From assembly GCA_030867875.1 (NCBI GenBank), contig JAOWCC010000019.1, positions 31,911,976-31,975,975 of the forward strand: a stretch of 64,000 nt of DNA. Direction: 5' to 3'. The stretch is from Actinernus sp. WN-2022 (Eukaryota; Cnidaria; Anthozoa; Actiniaria; Actinernidae). The position numbers were made by a program, and so were the translations under genes. Under the pieces are notes generated by a model. That model did no database searches and was not told the DNA's origin. It was given only the letters and a program-made list of their open reading frames with translations. Positions 44,130 to 54,221 of this stretch are shown piece after piece (position 1 is the first letter of the stretch; each line of letters begins with the position of its first letter).

Positions 44130-44612
44130 TAGATTTTCCAGTGCTTCTTCCTGTAAGGTAAGATGTAAACCAGCAAAGTGCAGAGTCTCTGATTCCATGC
44201 ATAAATGGAAAGCGTTTTTTTATCAAAAGATCGTGGTCAACTAGATCAAAAGCTTTTCTAAAGTGAACCAGGATAAGCCCTGTAAGTTCGCCGTTATCCA
44301 TAGTATTAAGCCACTTGTCCGTAAGATATAATAATAGTGACTCACACGAGTGACGTGGGCGCGATCCAAACAGGGAGTCATTAAGAAGACGGTGTTCATG
44401 AAGAAAATCAAGGAGGTGAAGTCCACAATGGCGTTCTAAAATCTTTGACAAAACAGATAATACAGGGATTGGGTGATAGTTATCTCTGTCTTTCCTAGAA
44501 CCCTTTTTGTGGATTGGAGTAATTTTGCTGATTTTCCATTGATCTGGAAAAATTACAGATCTTATACTCATGTTGTAGATATAAAGAAGAGATGGAAAGA
44601 CTTCGTGGCGGC
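44130..44612 (-). pseudogene. LINE reverse-transcriptase fragment
   Basis: The minus strand reads SVIFPDQWKISKITPIHKKG, VLSVLSKILERH, LVHFRKAFDLVDHDLL and ALCWFTSYLTGR, fingers and palm motifs of LINE polymerases. The usual DFxKAFD box reads HFRKAFD, losing the first catalytic aspartate. It is cut on one side by a palindromic repeat and on the other at about 44612. Confidence 0.75.
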
Positions 44613-44923
44613 CGATTTGAAGAAGTTTAAAGTGCCTATAACCCCAAAAAAGTTACGCTTTCAGATCAAACTTAGAAGTATTCTATGCAACTTCCCGAAA
44701 AAAATAATGGTTTTAAAGCATTTCTCTTTTTTTTACGGCTTTTCAAAGATGAGAGCCGTGAACTTTTACCGTCAGCTTAGCGACTTGGTGGGGTCTGGGA
44801 CTAGGTACGTCATAGTAGGGAGCCATGTCACGTGATAAAGGCTTCTCTCATATACTTTTGGTTCATTCTTTCTTATTTGCGTCGTAAGTTTCGTCGTAAT
44901 TTTCTGCTGGACTTTTTGACAAA

Positions 44924-45141
44924 ATGTCTTCGTCAGGCTCCGAATCTGAAGACAGTTGTTCATCGGACAATTCCGAGCTCAATTTTATCAACTATGTCTA
45001 TGAGCTTGAAGCAGAAGAATCTGCCGGCAAAGAGAGCGGACGGCGCGGATGAGCCACTCGCCGATGAAGAATGGGTTATAAGAGTACAGACGGAGACCTC
45101 CAGAATCGGTTCAGTGGAGGCCTCGAAGCAAGGAACAGCTG
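44924..45141 (+). CDS. Candidate first exon of a P2X7-intracellular-domain-like gene
   Basis: ATG at 44924 opens a serine/acidic N-terminus (MSSSGSESEDSCSSDNSE) that meets a stop at 45050. A shifted frame continues with ADEPLADEEWVIRVQTETSR and ends at CTG followed by GTGAGT, a good donor. Serine/glutamate-rich starts followed by EPLADEEW are what I recall from cnidarian proteins with the zinc-binding domain of the P2X7 tail. One indel at about 45045 would join the frames, so this may be a pseudogene. The exon ends in phase 1, which does not fit the last exon at 46209, so a middle exon is needed and was not found. Confidence 0.45.
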
Positions 45142-46208
45142 GTGAGTTAAACTGTCCAAAATTAAAATAAGTTATCATAGCCCTTCATGGACATGGGCTT
45201 CCCGTGGCCGTGGTCTCCCAAAAAAAACATTGCAGGATGCCAAAAGAATCCCACTAGTGATCCTTGCAATCGCAACAATCATATACTGTAAGCCTTTATT
45301 TACTTGTAAGAATCGCTATAAATGAAGATACGATAAACAGTTTCCTAATGTCGTTTTTACAGGAACTAGTTGCCTATCGTATCCTAATATCGTAATTCCT
45401 CTTATATTTACCCTTTTCGGAATTTACTTTTTATTTGATAATATTTTACAGTTCGTGGAAATTCAGTGTGCACCATATTGGCCCTCTCAATTGAGAAACA
45501 TGCACCAACTATATATGTTTAGCGGGAAACATCCCACAATGGCACATCCTAGATCCAACACTGCATACTAATATGTAAGGAAAGATTTATATCAGGCATT
45601 AATAATGCTCAATAATGACCAAGGTATGAATTGAAATCAATGAACACAGTTCCGTGTTTATAGTCTGACCAGGAAAGTGGAAGGTTTATCAGAGTATTTT
45701 GATCTATCGTGCATGTTAATTAAAAATAGTAGCTCTCGTAAGCAACCACACTGGGAATCAGGAAAAGGTGCTCATAACTAGTCAGAACTGGAATCAGGAG
45801 TAGTTGCTCGCTTATGAGAGCTTGCACACACCACACCCATGGGGATACATATATAGTGCGACTGATATCACAGTATACAATACTGTACTACTCTACTGTA
45901 ACAGCATGAATGTCAGATATAATAAGAATATTGTTGCAAAATGCTAGTACATATTTATATTTAGTTGGCTCATTGCACAGTCTGGGATCATGTCTCTGGA
46001 GTGGTTACTTACAAGAGTTTAAAAACAAAGAAAAATTCCAAAGGTGGTGGTACAATGTACGCGCGGTGGTCACTTATGAGAGTGGCTGGTTACTACAGAG
46101 CACAAGAGTGGTCTCTGAGGGGAGCTGGTCACCTACAAGGGCAGTTTCACAAAGGGCTTCAACTGTATCAAACAATTGGTACTAACATATAAACTTCTTT
46201 ATTTACAG

Positions 46209-46380
46209 ATTTCTACGAGTTGTCTCATACAGAGAGTACATCCAGTTAGTCTACGGTTATCTGGGCAACAATAGAATTCCTCTACTAGCATGTGCATATG
46301 ACACAATCAGGACAAAATTCAATGCTGGGAAAGAAACCTTCACTGGATTTGAAGAAGATGAAGATGAAAGTACTTCATAA
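46209..46380 (+). CDS. Candidate last exon of a P2X7-intracellular-domain-like gene
   Basis: After the acceptor TTTATTTACAG the frame reads FLRVVSYREYIQLVYGYLGN, IPLLACAYDTIRTKF, ETFTGFEEDEDEST and stop, 56 residues. This matches the end of the P2X7 cytoplasmic-ballast-like domain, where YRQF-like, W-x-L-G, IPxC and IR-x-x-F-x(n)-YTGF motifs occur in that order. The motif Y-R-E-Y-I-Q-L-V-Y-G-Y-L-G supports it. The open frame and clean splice site suggest past or present expression. Confidence 0.6.
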
Positions 46381-47690
46381 CTTATATAAACTTTAAGGAG
46401 AACAACAATGAACAGTCAAACTTTCAGGGCCATTGGCCACTTTTGATATAGGCTTCACTGGTCACATACAAATGATTCAATACATGTACAAGGCTCTGGG
46501 GAATAATGTGCAGTGATTAATGAAATAACAATAATGAATTTAATTATGCCCCAGAACCTTTGTGTGTGAGAAGTGAAGCATATATCGAATGTGGGCTATT
46601 AACCTACATGTATGTCCATATGTGTCCATTCAGGCAACCTGTGAACAGGAATCACTACCCCGACAAGCGAAACTACTAGCCCTGGGCTATTGGAAAGCAC
46701 TTGCATCGCACCCTGTGTTCCTTTCTATAATTTTACACAAATTTTGAAAATAGAATTATAATATTAAAATTTGAGTAGTAAATTGGAAAACAGTAAAATC
46801 TGACTAACCCCTTTTACAAGATGGACATGTTTTCAATGCTCTGGCCTAACCTTAGGAACTGTGTCATGGTGGGAGACCATTACATTAGATGTCCGGGCCG
46901 GACACACTCATTATCAGAGATTCTCATATGAACTGACGAACCTCGCGCACGTGTGGGATGGTAAAAATCAAAGCAAATATTCAAAAATGACTAATAAACT
47001 GTGTAAATATACATTATTCAAGTAAAATAATGAACATACTTTCAATCCAGCATTGAAGGAGGGGGTTGAACTGTTTTAACCCACCAATCGAACACTGACT
47101 CCATACATGCATATACCGTGACATAGCCCCTTTAAGCCTCAAATTCAATTGCCCTATTTAATTATGGTGTCACATGATAGACACAGCTGCCATCTTAGGG
47201 GGTCAAAACACTCGTCTTTAACAACAGACATACAAAATAAAGCTGTTCTGCCATAGATTGCCTTCCTTCAAATTGGCTAATTTCCCCAATATAATAAGAA
47301 TGGCGGCTTTCATCTATTTGTTTTCATGATGTCATGCCAATGAAATAGGGCAATCGATTTCACTGAGCTGGTCACAGGAGTGATCGATTAGCCTATGGAA
47401 GTTGACAGTATAATATATTGCTACCTAGATTGTCCATTGATAAAATATCAAATCACTGAGATAGCTGGTAGACATTTCTGGTTCACTCTGTACTTATAAG
47501 GGGACGAGGGTTGTTCTTTGGACAATCAACAACACCTTTATGCTCTTTCATAGGTTAACACAATACAATACTTTATTTAACGAGGAGGACATACTTAGCT
47601 ACAAGCTAGTTTACAGAGTTCCACAAATAAATTCAAAAAAAGAAACACAATATAATTTAGAGATTAACAATTTAATTAATTTTAATTTAA
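46381..47690. other. Intergenic stretch
   Basis: No gene, hairpin or within-window repeat was identified. Composition is AT-rich. It separates two convergent gene remnants. Confidence 0.4.
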
Positions 47691-47758
47691 TAGGTTTCTT
47701 GCACACTGAGCAATGGGGTTTTGCCTTGGTTTTTTATATCACATTCTTGGTTTTTGTG

Positions 47759-47818
47759 GGCCTTACAGCAGGTGGAACTGGAATTTCTGGCCTTACAGCA
47801 AGTGGAACTGGAACTTCT
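47759..47818. repeat. 30-base tandem pair in THAP exon 3
   Basis: The unit GGCCTTACAGCAGGTGGAAC plus ten bases occurs twice with two changes. On the minus strand it encodes proline/valine-rich repeats, and each unit also contains a potential GTAAGG donor. Confidence 0.7.
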
Positions 47819-48952
47819 GGCACTAAAATACAAAAATAACAATTATTATTAAGTTAGTTATGGGTATATATATATTGGTTTATGGTAAATAAAGCACTGG
47901 TTTCGTTTTAAATACAAACTTACAGTGTAATATTATACGTTTCCAGCTGGTATTTTAATATTTTGTTTAGTCTCAAAAGACTAAACAAGCAGTATACCTT
48001 TATATGACATGTCCAACAGTTTGATACATGTAGGTGTATATGCACTGCTTGAGCAAGAGCTAGGTGTTATTGGAGGACAAACACAGAAGGTGTGATTAGC
48101 ACATACTCGATTTTGTTTGAATATTTTCAGAATTTGAATAGTTTCTTTTGTGCAAAAATTTTTTTTATACAAAACAATTTGAATTACCTGGAGCTGAGGG
48201 GGAACATCTATAACAGTCATCCTTTGTTGTCTCTTCTGGGTTGCTTCTGCCCTTGGCTGCTTGTTAAGCATGGTGTCCTGTCCATAGGTGCAGGTGTCAT
48301 CTAAAGAAAGTTGTCTGATTTATTCACTGTTATTTCCCTCATACTAAAAACATGCACTCTCTTAGTCTAATACTTGTGGTGAAAATGTTCAGTACGTGGA
48401 ACCCGGTCATAATGAAGTTTTCTTCCTTTCCCTAGGAACTTCTTTATACATGCAGGTTCCACTGTATTGCTAGCCTCCTATAGTAGCCGTTTTGTAGCGC
48501 TTCCATTTCACTCCAGTGAACGGAAGCGCTACATAAATAAACGGCTGCTATAGGACTAGGACTAGGAGGCTACTGACTACTGTATAATTTGCCATACAAA
48601 CTAAATGTAAATACAAATTAAGCACTTACCAAAATCGGAAAATGGCTTATCGGTTTCGATGGCATGGAATAGGAACAACTCCATATTCAACCGACTTCAG
48701 TCTTGGCGTAGAGTCAAGGACTAAAGAAAATCTTAAAGTCTTCCGGCTTGGAATGAACCAAACAAACGCTGGAATTCTTCGTCGGTTCCCACTTCGCTCG
48801 CTTTGTTCGCACGAACCTCAACCACTGCCACTGGCGTCTTCTCTTCTTTGCTTCTGGCCGATCATCGCTTAAAAACGGGACCTTGTGTTAGAGCTATCCT
48901 TTCTTGAGTCTGGCTCATTCCTACAGCCCCCAAATACACATCTGTTTGCCAT
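47767..48952 (-). pseudogene. THAP zinc-finger gene remnant, three exons
   Basis: Exon 1 (48952-48630) starts MANRCVFGGCRNEPDSRK, then in shifted frames HKVPFLSDDR, WLRFVRTKRAKWEPTKNSS, VCLVHSKPEDF and LDSTPRLKSVEYGVVPIP. These make a C-x4-C ... C-x2-H THAP DNA-binding domain with about three indels. Its donor is G|GTAAGT. Exon 2 (48300-48188) has acceptor CTTTCTTTAG, reads DTCTYGQDTMLNKQPRAEAT and ends CAG|GTAATT. The phase joins to DFD-DTC. Exon 3 (47822-47767 or longer) begins after TATTTTAG and encodes a repeated EVPVPLAVRP-type motif from two 30-base units. The splice sites are good but the frames are broken. Confidence 0.6.
48471..48572. mobile_element. 102-base palindrome in the THAP intron
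   Basis: TAGCCTCCTATAGTAGCCGT is mirrored by ACGGCTGCTATAGGA, with a second inner pair GTAGCGCTTCC / GGAAGCGCTAC. MITE-like hairpin in the intron between THAP exons 1 and 2. Confidence 0.8.
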
Positions 48953-49264
48953 TTCAAATCGAGTTATTCGCTCGGTTCGCGCTGTTTTTACTGTCTTTGT
49001 TGTTGGTTGTTCGCTTTCTCTCACTACTATGACGTTGCTTTCCGGTTTCGTTCCCAGGCTACTTCCAGACTCCAGCTGACGGCCATTTGGGACAGGGTGC
49101 CCAAATCGGGTTGTTTTACAATGTTTGACCCCAGAAATAAGGTCGAACTCTTACTTTTTTCCTTTTTTTCTCTTCGAATTATTGATAAGAAGGATGTAAA
49201 GAATTTATTAAAAATACTTCAAATTTGGGGTTATAGGCACTTTAACGTTGATGGAATCGAAATA

Positions 49265-49560
49265 GAAAAGTGCCGATCTTCTCAGTGGTAGACGATCGGC
49301 CACAAATTGTGGAAGTGCATCAGTGTTAAGGTGTTGATTGGTTGAGTCCTTTATGATGGAATCAGCGATTTGAGAAAAATGTGAGTTAAAGACATTGGTA
49401 ATGTTTGGTAAGTCCGTGATAGAGCTGTCATTGTGATGAATACAGGTTGGAGTTGTGCCTTTTGATCTTGCTTTAGTACCTTCCATAATTTCTTTGAATC
49501 ATTTCTATTCTCTGAAATCTGTTGTGCATAGTAGTTCTTCTTAGCCAATTTAATATTGTT
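49265..49560 (-). pseudogene. LINE linker fragment
   Basis: The minus strand reads AKKNYYAQQISENRNDSKKL and WKVLKQ, then in another frame ITDLPNITNVFNSHFSQIAD, the segment between endonuclease and polymerase in LINE ORF2. It is cut at about 49265 beside GTGCCTATAACCCC, the same phrase that borders the LINE fragment at 44612. Confidence 0.6.
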
Positions 49561-49938
49561 AGTGCCTTTATTTGTCTGGACTAGCTTTTGGTTTTTTTAT
49601 ATATATTTTTTTTTTATAGGTTTGCAACAGCAAAGGAACACAATGCCCGAGACCAGGCTAGTCACTAGGCTCCAATCATAATTGGTACCATCCGCTGACC
49701 AGAAAGTATCGCTGGTCTCGGTCGTTGTTATATGGTGCACACCAACCTCGTTCCCATGGGTTGTGCCTAATCTAAGATGGCGTCGAAAGAATGGTGGGAT
49801 TCGACAGCTAATTGGCCAAACGTTTCGCGCCCCGGCGCTGATTGGAGAATTTTGAATAATAATTGACGGTGTTCTAGGGTTAGAAAATATATACAAAATT
49901 AGGAAAATATTTGTTTTATATTTACTTGCACTTATAAT

Positions 49939-50255
49939 TAGGCCATCCCAATAAAATACTTCGTTTCCCATCGCTCTATGGCTCGTGATGGTGGGTCGGT
50001 GGGTCGGTAAACAAAAAAAGTTGGGGGATCATCTATTCCTCGCCTACTTTTTGCTCTACTAGTTGTGTATTGACAATTTGAAAGGCAAGAAACTAATACG
50101 TAAAGAGCTTGGAAAAGTGCTGAGGTGTAGTTTTTTTTTTACTTTTTCAACTGAAAATTGGGTCGGTCTTAAACATTTTTTTATTTTTTTTTGCATTTCC
50201 AGAAAAAAAAACGTTCGGGCAAGATGGTAACAAAACATTTAATTGGGATGGCCTA
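49939..50255. mobile_element. MITE with TAGGCCATCCC ends, copy 3 (intact)
   Basis: Both ends are intact: TAGGCCATCCCAATAAAAT and ATTTAATTGGGATGGCCTA. It contains CTCGTGATGGTGGGTCGG and lies at the start of duplicated block B. Confidence 0.85.
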
Positions 50256-50477
50256 AATATTATCATTACGCACTAAAAATGGGAGATGACAACTCCAAGA
50301 AAGCCGCTTTGAGCAGTGTCGTGTTACTCTAAAACGTGCTCAGCATAAGTTTTCCTTTGCAAAAACCACGGCTGGAAAAAGAAATCTCCGCAAATCTCCG
50401 ATAATGTTTCTAGTTTCTCGATAAATTCAAATGAGTAATAACGTGGGCTTGCGAATCAGCCTCTCGTGTTAAAATAT

Positions 50478-50624
50478 AGACTGTCAACAGTCCCTCCTTT
50501 TCCCTCCATTGATAGTAATTTGCGAGCGGAGCGAGCTAAGAGAAAATATGGCAGGCGATCGAGCGGAGCTAGAGGAACGCAAATTACTATCAATGGAGGG
50601 AAAAGGAGGAACTGTTCGCAGTCT
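50478..50624. mobile_element. Hairpin MITE with GACTGCGAACAGTCC ends, copy B
   Basis: Same element as 9361-9507. One arm has a small change (GACTGTCAACAGTCC), so pairing at the tip is slightly worse. Confidence 0.85.
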
Positions 50625-51059
50625 AGTTAAAATGATACGAAATTTTGAGTGTTTAAAATCAAACAAGCTGCCAGCCATCTCCTGGAGAGAAAACTCAATA
50701 TTAAAAATAATTTGTTCTTAAATATCTGCCTCACGTTATCATTTCATTTTCTGTGTTAAAATTACCACTAGGCCCCCCCCCCAGAAAATATAGATGGTCA
50801 AAAATGGGGGTGGTACCCTGCGCTGACAGCTGTGTCTGTTGAAAAAATATGGGTCCCTATCTGGGGCAGTGTATTTGACCTGCTCTCTTATATTGGTCTA
50901 TAATCGTTCATAATGTACATGTAAAACAAAAGAAATTTTTGACTGGAAAAGACGTTTGTATTTGATGAATAAAATATAGTAGTATATATTCATTCCCGTT
51001 TCAGTTTTATTTAGCACTATCTTTAAGAGCCTGAAAAGCCCGTTCAAACGAATCCAACA

Positions 51060-52290
51060 TGTTGGCCCAATATCATCCAACATTGTTGGATTCAACAGAG
51101 GGGATGCAGGTTGGCGCAGTCAACAAGCCCTGGTATACCACACGGACATTGTCAATTAACTCGTGCACGATATTGAACATGGCGTACGAATTGGCTACGA
51201 AGGCCCGGGGCTTTCTAGTATCCATAACAATCACTTGTCAGCCATTTCAAATCCTAACGCGGTCGTCGCAGATCTCTCAAGCGAACTCAAACTTCGTCGT
51301 AAGGCCGGACCGTACCTTGCACCCCCTTTTCGCAATTTCGTTGGGTCGCCGATGGGTGTAATTCCGAAAAAGCACTCGGTTCCGCAAAAATGGCGCATCA
51401 TTGATGACCTATCGTGGCCCGCTGGCCATTCAGTTAATGAGGGAATTCCCAAGGAACGTTTTACTTGTAATTACGACACACTAGACCAAGCCATTTCCCA
51501 ACTCCAGCGTTTGGGGCCGGGGGCGTCAATGGAAAACTGGATTTATCCAGGGGCGTAGCGTGCACTACGCACGAGCGTACACTTTGAGACGAAAATTCCC
51601 TGTTTGGCCTTGTAATTGTTTTACGAGAGGGGGCCCTTAAAAACGGTAGCTACTGCACTTGTTCGTACAACTTGAAAATGCCAAGCTACGCCCCTGTTAT
51701 CCGATGCGTTCAGGCACATTCTGGAGTGCTTCATGACTGGGAACTCCTAAGGTCAACATGGCCAATCGAGCTTAAAGGCGTTTCGCAAATGGCGTATTTC
51801 TTAGACATGTTCCTTCCTTTCGGCCTCCGCAGTTCACCTGCGTTATTTCTGCGTTTTGCGGACGCGTTAACTTTTGTGATACGCGATCAGGGCGTGTCTC
51901 AAGCGTGGCACTACTTTGACGACTTCTGGACCTGCGGTCCGCCAGCTCCAGATCCGACGTGCCAACTACATCACGACACTATGCTAACGGCATGTAGTGA
52001 CCTAGGCTTTAGTAACCACGAACCTTACGTTGTTAGGCATCGAGCTCTATACAGAGGCACAGGAGCACGTATTGATTATTCTCGTTTGTTAGAGACAATG
52101 GATATTCTAGCATTATGGGCTAATCGCCATCGGTGCACAAAGCGGCAATTGCAGTCTCTATTTGGCACGCCGGCTTAACTTTATCTGCTCGGTGTGTCGT
52201 CCAGGCAGAACATTTCTAAGACGGATGATCGCCCTTCTTAGTCACGCTCTCAGCCCTAATAATATTGAGCCGAGATGGATGAAAAACTCC
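51060..52290 (+). pseudogene. DIRS-like reverse transcriptase, copy B, broken
   Basis: Cleaner than copy A. One frame reads MHDIEHGVRIGYEGPGLSSI, ELKLRRKAGPY, FRNFVGSPMGVIPKKHSV, IDDLSWPAGHSVNEGIPKE and TLDQAISQLQRLGPGASME up to the MITE at 51548. After it come DWELLRSTWPIELKGVSQMA, MFLPFGLRSSPALFLRFADA, YFDDFWTCGPPAP and RRCTKRQL-like RCTKRQLQSLFG. A stop follows at about 52176. The inserted MITE separates the first catalytic block from YFDD, so the protein cannot be made whole. Confidence 0.8.
51548..51696. mobile_element. MITE with CAGGGGCGTAGC ends, copy B
   Basis: It sits at exactly the same codon and has the same TTATC duplication (51543-51547, 51697-51701) as the MITE at 10419-10561. 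It is six bases longer. The shared site proves one insertion event before the block was duplicated. Confidence 0.9.
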
Positions 52291-52465
52291 TAAAAACAGC
52301 CTAAAATGGTTCCAAGAGAAGAAAAACCACAAAGGAAACTACATAGAAGCGAAAAGGTATGTTTATTTATACATTGTACGGCAATTTGAAAGGATTTATA
52401 AAACTCCATACATATCTTCTATTTTCACAAACCCATAGATTGGGCTGCCTGTGCTTTTTAGTAAT

Positions 52466-53560
52466 AATAATAATAATGGTTTATTCACAGCCTATCTACA
52501 GAGTAGCTATACATCCGTGAAAGGAAAAAAACTAATGGTAATAATAGAAATTAAGTAAGTTGCTACACTATTTACATCAACTACATGGACATAAAAATCA
52601 ACAATTATATAAACTATGTTAACTATTAATGACATTAACTGTCAACCATTATATACATTAAACTATCGCCCATTTACTATTGGCGCAGAGAAATTCTCTC
52701 TCTTGCCCTGTTCATTAAAAAGAGTTTGACCTGGCGATAAAAATGATGTTTATCTCTAGATGATCTTATATTTGCGGGCATTTCATTAAACAAACTCGCT
52801 GCAGAGTCTTGGAAAGTTCCCTTAAAGTACGACGAAAATTTACCATTTCGATTTGCCACTTTTTCAGTGTCTATAGGTCAATCAGTATTAGAAATATCCG
52901 AAATAGTAAAAAATATTCCCAAATGGGCATCTTAAACCACAAATTTTAGGAGAGTTTACCGGTAAAATCCTGTCCGCCATTGCTGGAAGCCGTGCCCTTT
53001 GTTCAGCTTTAAACAAAGGTTTATTCACCGGAAGTGATGTCATACACTTAACACGACAACCTCGTGGCGCGAAATAGCGTGCATAAAAAAGTAGCCAACC
53101 TCGCAAAGATAAATATAACTTTCTTCTTATGTACGTGAAGACGTTTTTAGTAGAAATATGCCTCCAGGCGTTGTGTTCTGCAGGCGAGCGTTAAGTGTAT
53201 GACATCATTTCCGGTGAATAAACCTTTGTTTAAAGCTGAACAAAGGGCACGGCTTCCAGTAATGGCGGACGTGTAGATTCAATATTCGGAGCTAAAAAAT
53301 TGAGACTTCCTGTCGTTGTATCGAAAAACAATTTGAACTGGTAATAATATATGAACTCTACTTTATGAATATGCAAAAACATTGATATGTCAAAATTTGA
53401 TCGTAGGGGCACTTTAATTAGGGGAAAAGTTATTAGAGGAGCGATACTAGAACGTAAACGCATTGCTGGTTCATGCCTTTTTAAAGGTAAATATTGAGGC
53501 CACGAAGAATTATGCATGGCTTGAAAAACGCTTCTAAGTAGGTTGAATTGGGATCTCTAA
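52466..53560 (-). pseudogene. LINE C-terminal remnant with 3' tail, copy B
   Basis: The minus strand reads NSSWPQYLPLKRHEPAMRL near 53500, then after an insert GTFQDSAASLFNEMPANIRS and HHFYRQVKLFLMNRAR, the conserved end of LINE ORF2. A 3' tail of AATAAT units lies at 52462-52476. Copy A lacks the tail and part of the coding region. Confidence 0.6.
52972..53270. mobile_element. 299-base MITE with 81-base inverted arms
   Basis: The left arm 52972-53052 begins GTCCGCCATTGCTGGAAGCC. The right arm 53190-53270 ends GGCTTCCAGTAATGGCGGAC. The arms match almost throughout and include AAACCTTTGTTTAAAGC. It splits the LINE C-terminal reading frame of copy B and is absent from copy A, so it is younger than the block duplication or was lost from copy A. 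Confidence 0.85.
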
Positions 53561-53819
53561 AGTATGAAGCTCGGTAGGACTTGAACGCGACGCCCGGTTT
53601 CAATTCTCCGGATGTAAAAGAGTCATTTTAGCAAGTAATTATAAGTCAACATATTTTGCCTTTTATAATTCCCTATGGCTTTTTTGGTGGTTAGGCTTTT
53701 CTAGAGAATACCTCATCGGGACGTAGTCAAAAGCTACGTAAAATTTTAGATCTGCTAAGGTTGGTGCCCAAACGGCTTTTACAGCTATGACTAGCGTAAA
53801 GAGTTCTACAGCTGTACGA

Positions 53820-54221
53820 TGGACGAGAAGGGCCACTTCCGACTTCCAACTTCCAACTTCTGACTTCTGAGTTTACGTAGTAAACATTATTTTTCGTATG
53901 TAATCAAAATTGGTTTTGTATATTAAAGGTAAGAGGTGTAACCCACACATATGTATAGTTTATTCGTATATTTCCGAGTTTGTAGGGTTTTTAACACACA
54001 AAAAAAGAGATCCGACTTCCGAGTTGATGTACATGAGCAACATTTATAGCATTTTCAGTCCTCTTCAATGGAGCTGTACGGAAGGTAAAGTTTGTCCTAA
54101 TCTTTTAACTTAAAGCACATTATGTTTCGCATGTAATCATAGTTTCCTTTGTATATGTTTAGTGCCCTGAGTTTGCTCGTATTTTTGGCTGTGATGGGAC
54201 AACGCTCCTACTTACCTTCCT
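53820..54221. other. Short intergenic stretch
   Basis: ACTTCCAACTTCTG-type words make a brief simple repeat at 53836-53868. No gene. Confidence 0.4.

Larger units (their letters stand above)
49867..53819. repeat. Large duplicated block, copy B
   Basis: Same order and orientation as copy A (8470-11976). It has the intact MITE, a shortened AAGCCGCTTTGAGCAG repeat, the hairpin MITE, the DIRS-like polymerase with the same internal MITE, and a LINE C-terminus. Extra sequence in this copy: the LINE tail region at about 52410-52565 and a 0.55 kb segment at about 52830-53410 that includes a 299-base palindrome. Confidence 0.8.
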
